Shown here piece by piece: positions 1 through 8,744 of a stretch of 64,000 nt of DNA (its first letter is position 1; each line of letters opens with the position of its first letter). Source of the stretch: Bog-756 sp963701325 (GTDB lineage: Bacteria; Actinomycetota; Acidimicrobiia; Acidimicrobiales; RAAP-2); NCBI GenBank assembly GCA_963701325.1, contig OY969604.1, positions 1,860,001 to 1,924,000 of the forward strand, in the 5' to 3' direction. The notes beneath the pieces are model-generated. The model was not told the origin of the DNA and made no database searches. It worked only from the letters and a program-made list of their open reading frames with translations. Made by a program: the position numbers and the translations under genes.

Positions 1-1
1 A

Positions 2-481
2 AAGGAACTGTCCGGGGTTGTCGACGAGCTTCGCGAGATCGCCCGTGGTATCCACCCAGCTGCCTTGGCGAGCGGCGGGCTCGGAGCGGCGCTCAAGACG
101 CTTGCCAGCCGCTCCGCCGTTCCAGTCCGCCTCAATGTGCGCGTCGACAGGCGTCCGGCCGAGCAGATCGAGCTCTGTGCCTATTACGTCATCTCTGAGG
201 CGCTTACCAATGCGACCAAGCACGCCTCAGCCTCCGAAGCCCAAGTCGACGTCCAGGCAGACCGCACTGAGCTCCGAATCGCAATTCGCGACAACGGGCG
301 CGGCGGTGCCACGTTCGCTCACGGCACAGGACTCGTAGGCCTCAAGGACCGCGTGGACGCACTGGGTGGCGAATTTTCCTTCAGCAGTCCGCTGGGTGCC
401 GGCACCGTCGTCGCTATTGCGCTGCCCTTAGTCCCCGGCAACATGGTGCGGCTTGCCCGGGACGATGCCCGACAGCGATAG
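2..481 (+). CDS. Sensor histidine kinase, C-terminal part (5' end outside window)
   Basis: The frame is open from base 2, so the gene starts before the window. The visible 159 residues begin in the dimerisation/phosphotransfer region with the REIARGIHPA motif typical of NarL/LiaS-type (HisKA_3) kinases and continue through a HATPase_c domain: AYYVISEALTNATKHA (N box), DNGRGGA (G1) and GTGLVGLKDRV (G2). The phospho-acceptor histidine lies upstream and is not visible. It is a close paralogue of the next gene (same RGIHPA, YYxxSEALTN and GLxxLxDRV motifs), suggesting a tandem duplication. Kinases of this kind phosphorylate a LuxR-type response regulator; none is seen in the window. Family assignment is sure; the signal sensed is unknown. 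Confidence 0.9.
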   Translation, partial: KELSGVVDELREIARGIHPAALASGGLGAALKTLASRSAVPVRLNVRVDRRPAEQIELCAYYVISEALTNATKHASASEAQVDVQADRTELRIAIRDNGRGGATFAHGTGLVGLKDRVDALGGEFSFSSPLGAGTVVAIALPLVPGNMVRLARDDARQR

Positions 482-582
482 CCCGCCGACGGGCAGATCG
501 ATCGGCGTGTGAGGTCGAACAATGCGATCGCGACGGGGGATCACTAATTTGTGGTTTGATGCCTTGGCCAGGATGTTCAACG

Positions 583-2709
583 ATGGGTGAACCATTGCGA
601 GCTCGGACCGCTGTGATCGTGTTCGGGCTCGTGGGCGGGTTGATGGCGGCCTATTTGGTGTGGCTGATCGTGTTCGCGCCCCAATCGCTGCAACTGGGTT
701 GGTTTAACGGCTGGGTGGGCAGCGCGTTCCGTCTGGTCGCCGCTGTGATCTGTGTGATCGGCGGGTTGCGTCGGCGTCCAGGGTCCTATGTCCCGCTCGT
801 ATTCGGCTTGGCCTTGATCTTCACCACCATCGGCAACGTCATTCTGACGGTCGACTCACTCCATGGCCCTCCGCCGCCGCCACCGACGCCCGCCGACTTC
901 TTCGGTCTCGGCACCCTCGTGCTCTTCTACATCGGGATAGCGCTGATGGCGCGCGAGGATCGCGAGCGCCTGAGCCCCCGCGACTCGCTCGACGGAGGTA
1001 TCGCCGCACTGGGTGCCGCCGCGGTGTGCGCAGCCTTCCTCCTTGCGCATCTGCCGCACGGTCAGGGACTTTCGACGGTGGGTGCCGCCTTCTTGCTCGC
1101 GTATCCGATTGGTTATGTCGTCCTCGTGTTCATCGTGGTCGGTGCTGCCACCGTCGCCGGCAAGCGGTCCCGAGCACCGTGGATCGCGCTCACGGCAGCA
1201 TTCGCATTGCTTGCCTTGGGCTCCGCACTGGGGTCAACTGCGGTGGGCCACTCATCGGCCGTACAACTTCTGACCGAAATTCAATGGCCGGCGGCCATGC
1301 TTCTGGTCGCGGCATCGATGTGGGCCGATCCCGGCACGCCAGACCCACTGGCGGCACGCAAGGGTACGGCCGTCTGGATTCCCGCGCTAGCGTGCACTGC
1401 AGCGATCGTTGTGCTGTTCGCTGCGACGCTCACACCCGTCGACCATGCGGCAAGCGCTCTCGCTACGGCTGCGCTCGTCCTCGTAATGTTGCGGGCCTAT
1501 AGCGAACTGCGCCAGGAGATCGCGGCGCGTGAGCGAAGCGAAAAGGATCTGCGGAAGAGTGAGGCCGACTACCGACGGGTCGCCGACGAGCAGTCCGCGC
1601 TACGCCGCATTGCTACCCTCATCGCTAGTGGCGCCGACCCCGACGCCGTCTTCACGGCGGTTGCCGAAGAGGTCGGCGGCGCCGTCCAGATGGCGGACAT
1701 CGCCCTGGTCGGTAGATACGACCCCGATGCCACCATTCAGTACGTCGGTGCTTGGGGGAGAGATGACGACCACCCCAACTTCATCGGGGAACGCGTCCCG
1801 CTTGGAGGTCAGAATGTGGCCACCTTGGTGTTCCAAGGTCATGAGCCCAGGCGAATCGATCACATCCCCGACGAGCCATTGCCCGCGACGGCCTTAGCGC
1901 GTCGCTGGTCACGGTCTTCGGCTGGGGCGCCGATCAGCGTTGACGGCCAGCTGTGGGGGGTAATGATCGTCGCGACTCGTGAACCATACGGGCTTAGCCC
2001 GGGAGTCGAAAATAAGCTGGCCGACTTCACCGAGCTTGTCGCAACCGCGATTGCCAACGCTCAGGCACGGGCCGAACTTAGGGCGTCGCGGAATCGTCTC
2101 GTCGCAAGCGCCGACGAGACGAGACGAAAGATCGAACGAGACCTCCACGACGGAGCGCAGCAGCAGTTCGTTTCGGTCGCAATGCAGCTTCGGACCGTCA
2201 AAGCATCGGTGCCGCCCGAACAGGCGGGTCTGACTGACGACCTCGACCGAGTCATCGCTAAGCTTTCGGATGCGCTCGACGATCTACGAGAGTTCTCACG
2301 CGGCATCCACCCGGCGATCCTCGCGGAGGCCGGGCTTGGGCCTGCGCTGCGGACGCTCGCGCGCCGCTCCGATATACCGGTCGGGCTCGATATAAACATC
2401 GAGGGCCGGCCGCCCGAACGAGTCGAGGTCACCGCCTATTACATCGTCTCTGAGGCCCTGACGAACACAGCGAAGCACGCCCACGCCACGATGGCGCACA
2501 TCGACGTCGACACCACGCAGGTAGCCGTCCGGCTTGCCGTTCGCGACGACGGCGTCGGAGGCGCCGACCCTGCGCGTGGCTCGGGTTTGATTGGACTCTA
2601 CGATCGCGTCGAAGCAGCCGGTGGGACCATTGTCATTCGCAGCCCAGTTGGCGAGGGGACAGAGCTATTGGCGGAACTCCCATTGTGGCCCATAGGGGCT
2701 CCGGCCTGA
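583..2709 (+). CDS. Membrane sensor histidine kinase with GAF domain (NarL family)
   Basis: 708 residues. The N-terminal ~300 residues hold about eight to ten hydrophobic segments (a 7TM/MASE-like sensory unit), then a short coiled coil, a GAF domain (about residues 335-490, beginning SALRRIATLIASGADP), the HisKA_3 motif ERDLHDGAQQQ with the phospho-acceptor His, RGIHPA, and a HATPase_c domain (SEALTNTAKHA, DDGVGG, GSGLIGLYDRV). ATG 583 was preferred because AGGA lies 9 bases upstream; ATG 559 and TTG 556 are in-frame alternatives. It follows a paralogous kinase by about 100 bases. It probably belongs to the chromosome beside the element, but the boundary is not proven. Confidence 0.88.
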   Translation: MGEPLRARTAVIVFGLVGGLMAAYLVWLIVFAPQSLQLGWFNGWVGSAFRLVAAVICVIGGLRRRPGSYVPLVFGLALIFTTIGNVILTVDSLHGPPPPPPTPADFFGLGTLVLFYIGIALMAREDRERLSPRDSLDGGIAALGAAAVCAAFLLAHLPHGQGLSTVGAAFLLAYPIGYVVLVFIVVGAATVAGKRSRAPWIALTAAFALLALGSALGSTAVGHSSAVQLLTEIQWPAAMLLVAASMWADPGTPDPLAARKGTAVWIPALACTAAIVVLFAATLTPVDHAASALATAALVLVMLRAYSELRQEIAARERSEKDLRKSEADYRRVADEQSALRRIATLIASGADPDAVFTAVAEEVGGAVQMADIALVGRYDPDATIQYVGAWGRDDDHPNFIGERVPLGGQNVATLVFQGHEPRRIDHIPDEPLPATALARRWSRSSAGAPISVDGQLWGVMIVATREPYGLSPGVENKLADFTELVATAIANAQARAELRASRNRLVASADETRRKIERDLHDGAQQQFVSVAMQLRTVKASVPPEQAGLTDDLDRVIAKLSDALDDLREFSRGIHPAILAEAGLGPALRTLARRSDIPVGLDINIEGRPPERVEVTAYYIVSEALTNTAKHAHATMAHIDVDTTQVAVRLAVRDDGVGGADPARGSGLIGLYDRVEAAGGTIVIRSPVGEGTELLAELPLWPIGAPA

Positions 2710-2798
2710 GTAAGCGCGTGTCATGGCGTCGAGGATGGCCAACAAATTCTGACAGCGTCTCACGGAGGAGTTCCCAACCGGCTACTCCAGTTCTCCTT

Positions 2799-3014
2799 CT
2801 AGTCTGCGCCTTCTTCTTCCAGCAAATCATCGGGAGGTGGACTGAATGGGGATTGCATCCCGGTCGTCATGCGGGCGCCTGGCGTGTGTTTCTCGATCTC
2901 GATCCGGCAAGCCGCAGCCGTCTCGGGGTCACCGTCGTCCCCCGCATACTCAGCAAGGTACTCCTGAGCCTCCTCCAACGAGTTCGGGCGCCAACCCTCC
3001 GGCCATTCGCTCAT
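2799..3014 (-). CDS. Small acidic protein of unknown function (71 aa)
   Basis: The reading begins MSEWPEGWRPNSLEEAQEYL and is rich in Glu/Asp, with a Pro-rich then acidic tail (SPPPDDLLEEEGAD). Composition is that of a real soluble protein rather than a shadow frame, and no other plausible gene covers the interval. It is the last of a series of minus-strand micro-ORFs running away from the operator cluster at 3.35-3.43 kb. ATG 3014 is the likely start; a GTG three codons upstream is also in frame. Function is not recognised. Confidence 0.5.
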   Translation of the reverse strand: MSEWPEGWRPNSLEEAQEYLAEYAGDDGDPETAAACRIEIEKHTPGARMTTGMQSPFSPPPDDLLEEEGAD

Positions 3015-3059
3015 GATCGGCACCGTAGCTCCGGCGGGGCTCCAGTGCTCTGGGACTCG

Positions 3060-3236
3060 TCACTCCCCGCCCTGGTGCGCAAAATCGTCCAATTCGGCAG
3101 GGAACTGGATCTCGAGACTTGTGGACGCTGAGCGGGCTCGATGGGGCGTGAGCTCCCAGAACCCGTCGGAATCTCTGCCGTCGGATCAGACTATCCACTC
3201 CCCGTTGCGAATGACTGTCCGTCCGGTCAGGTCCAC
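3060..3236 (-). pseudogene. Micro-ORF interrupted by an in-frame TGA
   Basis: From GTG 3236 the frame reads VDLTGRTVIRNGEWIV, meets TGA at 3188-3186, and then stays open for 41 more codons with protein-like composition (SDGRDSDGFWELTPHRA near the start, LEIQFPAELDDFAHQGGE at the end) before a TGA at 3062-3060. No start codon is visible after the first stop. The simplest reading is one small gene of about 58 residues broken by a nonsense change; a 16-residue peptide followed by noise is the alternative. The GTG overlaps the end of the preceding 37-residue ORF, as in a coupled operon. Function unknown. Confidence 0.35.
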
Positions 3237-3340
3237 GGCTTCTCTCTAGATCTGGATGCGCGCTTGGGTCTGAGCACCACGTAGAGATAGTCGCTGCCGT
3301 CGGTCCGGAGTTTCCACCCCGCCTCGGTGGCTTGCTGCAT
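3227..3340 (-). CDS. 37-residue peptide, first gene of a minus-strand micro-ORF series
   Basis: The reading is MQQATEAGWKLRTDGSDYLY followed by VVLRPKRASRSREKPWT. It starts only 11 bases from the first AGGGTGACGTT repeat of the divergent operator region and overlaps the next micro-ORF. The N-terminal part looks like a compact alpha/beta fold; the tail is basic. There is no family I recognise. It is supported by its position and composition only. Confidence 0.35.
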   Translation of the reverse strand: MQQATEAGWKLRTDGSDYLYVVLRPKRASRSREKPWT

Positions 3341-3351
3341 GGGCCTGAGTC

Positions 3352-3428
3352 AGGGTGACGTTGCGTAGCTCCAGTATGTCCCCAGGCCAGGGGCCAATTG
3401 TCGCGAGGGTGACGTTAAGGGTGACGTT
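3352..3428 (+). promoter_or_regulatory. Operator repeats upstream of the T4SS operon
   Basis: Three exact copies of AGGGTGACGTT on the plus strand at 3352-3362, 3406-3416 and 3418-3428; the last two are 12 bases apart. They are followed by TTCGGATCATGG, which recurs in similar form (TCCGGACGATGG, TCCGAATGATGG) after the paired repeats near traI and at 54.66 kb. They sit between divergent genes: micro-ORFs leftward and the T4SS operon rightward. I infer binding sites of an element-encoded regulator; the binding protein is not known. Confidence 0.65.
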
Positions 3429-3487
3429 GATTCGGATCATGGGCGACGGCGAGGACGCACGGTCCCGCACAGAGTCCCGGAGGCCGA

Positions 3488-3808
3488 ATGATCCCTCAGC
3501 CGTTTGTCTCAAATTCTGCTTCACCCCTGTTGGCTGCCAGCTTCAACATCACCCCGAATAGTTCGCTCCCGGGTTCATCTCAGGTGACGTCGTTCCTTGG
3601 TGGGATTGAACAGTGGGCTGTGTACGCCTGCCTCCTCGGTCTGATCGTCGGTGGTGCCAGCCTGTGGTGGGGGGTCCAGAACGGATCCATCAACCGGACG
3701 TCAGTCTCCCAGCACAAGGTGCTGGCCGCCTTCGCCGGGGCGGTCATCATCGGAGCCGGAGTCTTCCTCATCACCTGGGCCTTCAACTTCGGCACCTCGG
3801 TCAGCTGA
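3488..3808 (+). CDS. Small two-TM protein, VirB2/TrbC-like T4SS subunit
   Basis: 106 residues with two hydrophobic helices, about 40-60 (QWAVYACLLGLIVGGASLWW) and 80-100 (FAGAVIIGAGVFLITWAF), separated by a short polar loop; this is the topology of VirB2-type pilin or core subunits and of small proteins that open actinobacterial T4SS operons. CGGAGG lies just before ATG 3488. It is the first gene after the operator repeats and is followed by the TrbL-like gene one base after its stop. Assignment rests on topology and position, not on a diagnostic motif. Confidence 0.65.
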   Translation: MIPQPFVSNSASPLLAASFNITPNSSLPGSSQVTSFLGGIEQWAVYACLLGLIVGGASLWWGVQNGSINRTSVSQHKVLAAFAGAVIIGAGVFLITWAFNFGTSVS

Positions 3809-3809
3809 G

Positions 3810-5207
3810 ATGCTCATTGGACTCTCACTCCTCGACCCACTGGGTGGCGTCGGCCAGGACATCGTTGGCTGGATCGGACGCTCCATCTCCCAGGGGATCG
3901 GCGGGTTCGCCAGTTGGGCAATCGGCGGCGTGGTCCATTCCATGCAATCGACCACCACCCCAGACTTCACGTCGTGGTTCATGGGTCCGTGGCGGGCCAT
4001 GCTCACCGTGGTCGCCTGGTTGTCGGTACCGGTGCTGTTCATTGGGGTGGGGACCGCGGCCTTGAAAGGAGATCTGACCTCGGTACTCAAGCGGGGCCTC
4101 GGGGCCCCGGTGATCATGGCCATCGGGACGGCCGTCGCCTTACCGGTGACCGCCGGCGTCCTCACCCTGGTCAATGCCTGTTGCAGCCTCCTGGTCAACC
4201 AGGCCCTCGGAGGTGACCAGGGGTTCGGCCAGGGTCTCGACCACCTGTCCAACTTCGCCCTCTCGGCCACCGCCAGCACCGGCGGCAGCAGCCTGCCTGG
4301 ACTGGCGGCCGCCCTGATCATCGCCCTCGCCGGGCTGGCCGCCCTGGTCATCTGGTTCGTCCTCGCCCTCCGGGGAGCACTGCTCTACCTGGAGGTACTG
4401 GCCATACCGCTCGCCCTCATCGGGCTCTACTGGGGCGGGACGGCCCACTGGATCAAGCGACTGGTGGACCTGATCATCGCCACGATCATCTCCCAACTGG
4501 TCATCACCATGCTCATGGTGCTGGCCGCCGCCGACCTCAACAGCGGCCAGCTGTCGGGGACAAATCCCGGAGCGGTGGGCGGGGACATGACCACGCTCTT
4601 CCTCTGTCTGGCTTTTCTCATCCTCGGTTCGCTGGCCCTTCCCATGGCCCTCAGGCACGTGCCATCAGCGACCGAACACGCGGTAGCCACAGCAGCCATG
4701 ATCAGCGCCCCGGGTCGGATGACCTACATGGGTAGCCGCGTTGCCGGTACGGCGAAGATGATGGGCGGCTCGGGCGGGAGCAAAGCCCTGGTGGAAGCGG
4801 GGGCCGCAGCCGGGCCAGTTGGTGTCGCTGTCACCGCCGGCGTAGGTGCGGCGGCCGGCGCCTCCAAGGCCGGAGCAAAGGCGGCCACGGGAGCGGCCGC
4901 GGCCGCTGAGGGCGCCAACCCAGGTGCGTCCTCATCATCTACCGGCTCCAAGACGGGAGCAGGCGGCACCTCCAGCAGTTCGAATCCCAGTGGGCCGATG
5001 TCTGGCCGTGCGCCCGGCGCCGGGGCGGGACCCTCCGGCAGCGCTCAAGCCAGCCCAGGCCAACGTCGGTCGCCGGAAGGCCCGGCTTTCAGTCCGGGCA
5101 GTCCAGGTGGGTCCGCCACCTCTGGTCCGGTTGAAGGAGCAGCCAGTCGAGGCGGACGATCGGGTGGCCCATCGACCCCGAAGGCGCCGGGAGGATCCCG
5201 TGGCTGA
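3810..5207 (+). CDS. VirB6/TrbL-like integral membrane T4SS protein
   Basis: 465 residues. About six membrane helices occupy residues ~60-290 (for example LALRGALLYLEVLAIPLAL and LFLCLAFLILGSLALPMAL), preceded by an amphipathic N-terminal region and followed by a long Ala/Gly/Ser/Pro-rich tail from about residue 310, probably disordered and cytoplasmic or extracellular. This is the arrangement of TrbL/VirB6 channel proteins of Gram-positive conjugation systems. ATG 3810 follows the previous stop directly, and its end overlaps the next gene by 8 bases, so the operon is translationally coupled. Confidence 0.75.
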   Translation: MLIGLSLLDPLGGVGQDIVGWIGRSISQGIGGFASWAIGGVVHSMQSTTTPDFTSWFMGPWRAMLTVVAWLSVPVLFIGVGTAALKGDLTSVLKRGLGAPVIMAIGTAVALPVTAGVLTLVNACCSLLVNQALGGDQGFGQGLDHLSNFALSATASTGGSSLPGLAAALIIALAGLAALVIWFVLALRGALLYLEVLAIPLALIGLYWGGTAHWIKRLVDLIIATIISQLVITMLMVLAAADLNSGQLSGTNPGAVGGDMTTLFLCLAFLILGSLALPMALRHVPSATEHAVATAAMISAPGRMTYMGSRVAGTAKMMGGSGGSKALVEAGAAAGPVGVAVTAGVGAAAGASKAGAKAATGAAAAAEGANPGASSSSTGSKTGAGGTSSSSNPSGPMSGRAPGAGAGPSGSAQASPGQRRSPEGPAFSPGSPGGSATSGPVEGAASRGGRSGGPSTPKAPGGSRG

Positions 5208-6816
5208 GCACGGCACGCTCTACAACTTCGGCGTTCTCACCAAGCGGTACGAGCTGGTGAGCCGCACCGCCGGCCAGCTCGCCCCGGGCGTGCTCGGCGC
5301 CGCATGCGGATTCTTGATGGTCCTGGGCTCGATTCCGATGCCATTGCCCTTCGTGCCCGTGCTCCTTGGCTTCTGGTTCGCCCTCGGCCGGGTGCCCTTC
5401 GGCCGCCACCGGGGAACCAAGGTGCGCTCGCTGGTGGGTCCGTACGCACGCTACGGACTCCTCCGTGCCAATGGTCAGGCCACATGGGAGATGCCTCAGA
5501 CCTGGCGGGCTGTCGGGATCAGCACGGTGACCGACACTGCTCCGGATCTACGGACGACCAGGAGGCCACGCCCTCATCGACGTGGCAGCACCATCGGGGC
5601 GGGCGTCAAGCCGACTCGAGATGGAGCGCCTGAAGATCTGAACCGGAAGTCGGGGCCGCGGCGAGCGCGCAAGGTGGTGGCCGAACAGCTGCCACCAGAG
5701 CTCGGTCGGCTGCGTTTCGAGGCAGGCACCCTCGACGGATCCGAGGCGGGACTGGTGGCCGAACGGGTGGGACGCCGGAGGCTGCTAACCGCAGTGCTCT
5801 CCGTATCGGGAGGCGACCGGTTCGTGTTCTCCGGCCCCGACGAACAGGCCGCCCAGATCAGCCAGTGGGGCGAGGTGCTGAAATCCATGGCCGCTGGAGG
5901 CGCCGGCCTGCGGCGGCTCCAGTGGGTCGAACGGGCCACTCCCCAGCCCTCGACCGTCCAGTCGGACTGGTCGGCTGCGGCCATGGGCCACGTGTCGACC
6001 GAGGAGTGGGACGACTACCAGTCGCTGCATGCTTCCATCGGCACCGCCGCCATCCACCACGACGTCTACCTGGGTGCCCAGGTGGAGCCCGAGGCCACGG
6101 GAGCCGACGCCCTCTCGGAGGCCACCGGCGAACTGGCCCAGCTCTGTGAGCATCTGCTGGCCATCGGTCTGAGGCCGAAGGTCCTCTCCCGCCGAGGCAT
6201 CGCTGCCGTCCTGCGCCAATGGGCCGATCCGACAGCAGACGGGCGCCTGGCCTGCTGGGGCGACGAATCGATCCCGACCACCCAGGCGGGACCGGCCTCC
6301 CGCCTCGTCGGCTACGACACCGTCCGCACCGATGGCTACGTCCACCGGGTCGGCCAGATCGCCGCCTGGCCCCGGATCGACGTGGGCACAGAGTGGATGT
6401 ACCCGCTGCTGGCCACGGCCGTGCCGGGATCGGTCCGGACGGTATCCATGCACCTCGAGGCTGTCTCCACCGAACAGGCTTTCGCCGAGGTCCGCGACGC
6501 CCGGACCACCGGGGGGATGGCCCAGCGGAAGCGGGACGAGAAGGGGATGATCACCACCGAGGAGGAGGAGCGTCGGGTCGACGAGGCCCGTACTCGGGAG
6601 CGGGAGCTGACCCGGGGCTTCCGCCAGCATCGGATCGCCGGCCTGGTCATGGTGTCATCTCCAGCAGATGAGACCGCAGCTCGGGCCTGGCGGCAGGCCG
6701 AACGCAAGGCAACCGAGTGCCACCTCGACCTGCGGGAGCTCCACGCCCGGGGCCATGAGGGATGGGCTGCCACCCTCCCCCTCTGCCGCCTGCAGTTCTC
6801 TCGGGGGCTGCTCTGA
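5200..6816 (+). CDS. SCO6880-like T4SS membrane-associated protein
   Basis: 538 residues from GTG 5200, which overlaps the previous stop. It begins AEHGTLYNFGVLTKRYELVS and has two close hydrophobic segments near residues 27-60 (PGVLGAACGFLMVLG, PFVPVLLGFWFALG), the PrgI/VirB3-like anchor, followed by a large soluble region rich in charged residues. This is the organisation of the SCO6880 family, found beside the VirB4 ATPase in actinobacterial elements, where it probably forms part of the inner-membrane T4SS complex. TGATG overlap with the downstream ATPase gene indicates coupled translation. The region about residues 110-150 is very basic. Confidence 0.75.
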   Translation: MAEHGTLYNFGVLTKRYELVSRTAGQLAPGVLGAACGFLMVLGSIPMPLPFVPVLLGFWFALGRVPFGRHRGTKVRSLVGPYARYGLLRANGQATWEMPQTWRAVGISTVTDTAPDLRTTRRPRPHRRGSTIGAGVKPTRDGAPEDLNRKSGPRRARKVVAEQLPPELGRLRFEAGTLDGSEAGLVAERVGRRRLLTAVLSVSGGDRFVFSGPDEQAAQISQWGEVLKSMAAGGAGLRRLQWVERATPQPSTVQSDWSAAAMGHVSTEEWDDYQSLHASIGTAAIHHDVYLGAQVEPEATGADALSEATGELAQLCEHLLAIGLRPKVLSRRGIAAVLRQWADPTADGRLACWGDESIPTTQAGPASRLVGYDTVRTDGYVHRVGQIAAWPRIDVGTEWMYPLLATAVPGSVRTVSMHLEAVSTEQAFAEVRDARTTGGMAQRKRDEKGMITTEEEERRVDEARTRERELTRGFRQHRIAGLVMVSSPADETAARAWRQAERKATECHLDLRELHARGHEGWAATLPLCRLQFSRGLL

Positions 6817-8144
6817 TGCGGCCGTCTTCCATGTTGCGGCTCCCGCCCATGTCGGTCACCACACGGCACTCGGCCTCTTCCTATCCGTTCCAGTGCCAGG
6901 CCGGACTGCCGTTGGTGGGGCCGATCATCGGACAGGAGGTCCTCGGCCAGGGCATGTTCTGTTACGACCCGTTCTGCCTCTATGAGACAGAGACGCTGCT
7001 CTCCCCCTGCATGCTGGTCTCGGGCAACAAGGGCTTCGGCAAGTCGGCCTTCGTGAAGGCCTACCTGCACCGCCAGGCCATGGCCGGCAAGTGGATGGCC
7101 ATCCTCGACCCGAAGGGTGAGTATCTCGACCTGGCCGAACGGGACCAGCTCTCGGTCCTGGCCCTGCGCCCGGGGGGCTCCGTTCGACTCAACCCGCTCG
7201 AGGCCGGCCCCGACGTCGTGGAGGTGGGTGCCACCGGGACGGGTGATGACATCCGGGGTCGGCGGATCGGGGTGGTCATCGCCCTGGCCGAGTCGGCCAC
7301 CGGTCGCCCGGTCACCAGTGACGAGCGTTCGGTGGTAACCGCGGCCCTCATGGAGTTGGAGCGACGGGTCAACGACCGCTCACTGTCTCATCCAACGGCG
7401 CGGTGTCGTCCGATGGGGCTGTCCACGGCACCGACGCTGCGCGACGTGATGGATCTCCTGATGGAGCCAACCGTGGGCATGGCCGCAGAGCTCCGCACCG
7501 ATCCGGCCAGCCTGGCCGCCGACGCCCAGTCGGTGGCCAGAGGACTCCACCGGCTGGTCGAGGGCGACCTGGCCGGGATGTTCGACGGAGAGTCGACGGC
7601 CACGGTCGACTGGTCGGGGCCGGGCATCGTCGTCGACCTGTCCGCCGTGCTCCAGTCACCGGCCTTCTCGTCCATCCTGGTCTGCGCCGGGGCGTGGTTG
7701 GCCCAGGTGGTGGCCAGGAAAGACCGCCAGCGGATCATCGTCGTCGACGAATGCTGGAAGGCCATCCGTGACGCCGGGTTCGTGGCCTGGGGCGAGGAGA
7801 CCCAGAAGCTCTCCCGCGGCTACGGGGTCCAGTTCGTGACCATCGTCCAGCGCATCTCCGACCTGGCCTCCCAGGCCGACGACGGAACGGCGACAGCCAA
7901 GCGGGCCCAGGGGTTCGTCACCGAAGCCGAGACCAAGGTGACCTTCAACCTGTCGGGGGGAGAGGCCAAAGCCTCCCGGGATGTCATGGACTGGACCGAG
8001 TCGGAGACGCTGCTCGTGCCCAGGCTCCCCCGGGGGCGGGCCCTCTGGCGGGTGGGCGAGCACGGCGCCATCGTCCAGACCATCCTGTCGCCCCGGGACA
8101 TCGCCATGTGCGACAGCAACCAGGCCATGCGGAACCACGTATGA
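6816..8144 (+). CDS. VirB4-type conjugation ATPase
   Basis: 442 residues from ATG 6816 (TGATG overlap). The Walker A motif GNKGFGKS is at about residues 70-77, followed by WMAILDPKGEYLDLA, the DPKGEY signature of VirB4/TraC/VirD4-like hexameric ATPases; Walker B is RIIVVDECWKAI, and a conserved QRISDL/glutamine motif region follows (FVTIVQRISDLASQ). VirB4 energises assembly of the T4SS and pilus at the inner membrane. The protein is shorter than classical VirB4 (about 800 aa) because the N-terminal half is supplied by the separate SCO6880-like protein, a usual split in Actinobacteria. Confidence 0.88.
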   Translation: MRPSSMLRLPPMSVTTRHSASSYPFQCQAGLPLVGPIIGQEVLGQGMFCYDPFCLYETETLLSPCMLVSGNKGFGKSAFVKAYLHRQAMAGKWMAILDPKGEYLDLAERDQLSVLALRPGGSVRLNPLEAGPDVVEVGATGTGDDIRGRRIGVVIALAESATGRPVTSDERSVVTAALMELERRVNDRSLSHPTARCRPMGLSTAPTLRDVMDLLMEPTVGMAAELRTDPASLAADAQSVARGLHRLVEGDLAGMFDGESTATVDWSGPGIVVDLSAVLQSPAFSSILVCAGAWLAQVVARKDRQRIIVVDECWKAIRDAGFVAWGEETQKLSRGYGVQFVTIVQRISDLASQADDGTATAKRAQGFVTEAETKVTFNLSGGEAKASRDVMDWTESETLLVPRLPRGRALWRVGEHGAIVQTILSPRDIAMCDSNQAMRNHV

Positions 8145-8716
8145 CTGATTGGAAGGGGCCGCGTCTCACCGGGTCCCGCTTGGGGATCGGCATCTCGATC
8201 GGGCTGGTGCTCTTTGGCGCGATCGATGCCACTGTCCCCCACTCCGCCCGCCCCGTCGTCCGGATTTCCGGGGTGGGGTCGCAGGAGACCCCCGATTCAG
8301 CAGTCACAAGTGCCACCACGCCGGTGGTGTCGGGGCAGGACAGCGCAGCCCTGCGGATGGCCGAGGAGTTCGTCGAGGCCACCGGCACTGCCGACCCGAC
8401 ACATCCCGAGGGCGATGCAGCCGAGCGAGCCGCACTGGCCCCGGGCCTTGCCGTGCCACGACGATTGGTGTGGCCGGAGGCCTGGGTGGCGGAAGACCGC
8501 CGGACGACGGTGGTGCTCGACCCTCCCGGTCCCGTCGTTGAGGTCGGTTCGGGCCAGGTCGCTGTGGTCGTCACCGGTTGGACAGTCGTGACCACCGATG
8601 CCGACCAGTCCTCGGAGGTGCCGGTGGACGAACGGATCACGCTGCGTCCCATCGGCCCGACAGGCACAGCGAACGACTCGGACTGGGTGGTCACCAACGT
8701 GGGCCCCGGCTCGTGA
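8141..8716 (+). CDS. Single-pass membrane protein of the T4SS operon, VirB8-like candidate
   Basis: 191 residues from ATG 8141, overlapping the ATPase gene. One N-terminal membrane helix (LGIGISIGLVLFGAIDA, about residues 14-30) is followed by an extracytoplasmic domain of about 150 residues with alternating beta-type segments (VEVGSGQVAVVVTGWTVVTT). Size, topology and position match the VirB8/TcpC-type NTF2-fold subunits of Gram-positive T4SS, but no diagnostic motif is visible and a structure prediction would decide it. Confidence 0.6.
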   Translation: MTDWKGPRLTGSRLGIGISIGLVLFGAIDATVPHSARPVVRISGVGSQETPDSAVTSATTPVVSGQDSAALRMAEEFVEATGTADPTHPEGDAAERAALAPGLAVPRRLVWPEAWVAEDRRTTVVLDPPGPVVEVGSGQVAVVVTGWTVVTTDADQSSEVPVDERITLRPIGPTGTANDSDWVVTNVGPGS

Positions 8717-8744
8717 ACACAGGCCCTGTGGAAACGGTGTCGGG

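Noticed and set aside
3580..3592. AGGTGACGTC in the first T4SS gene as another operator
   Set aside because: Single, imperfect, unpaired and inside coding sequence; counted as chance.
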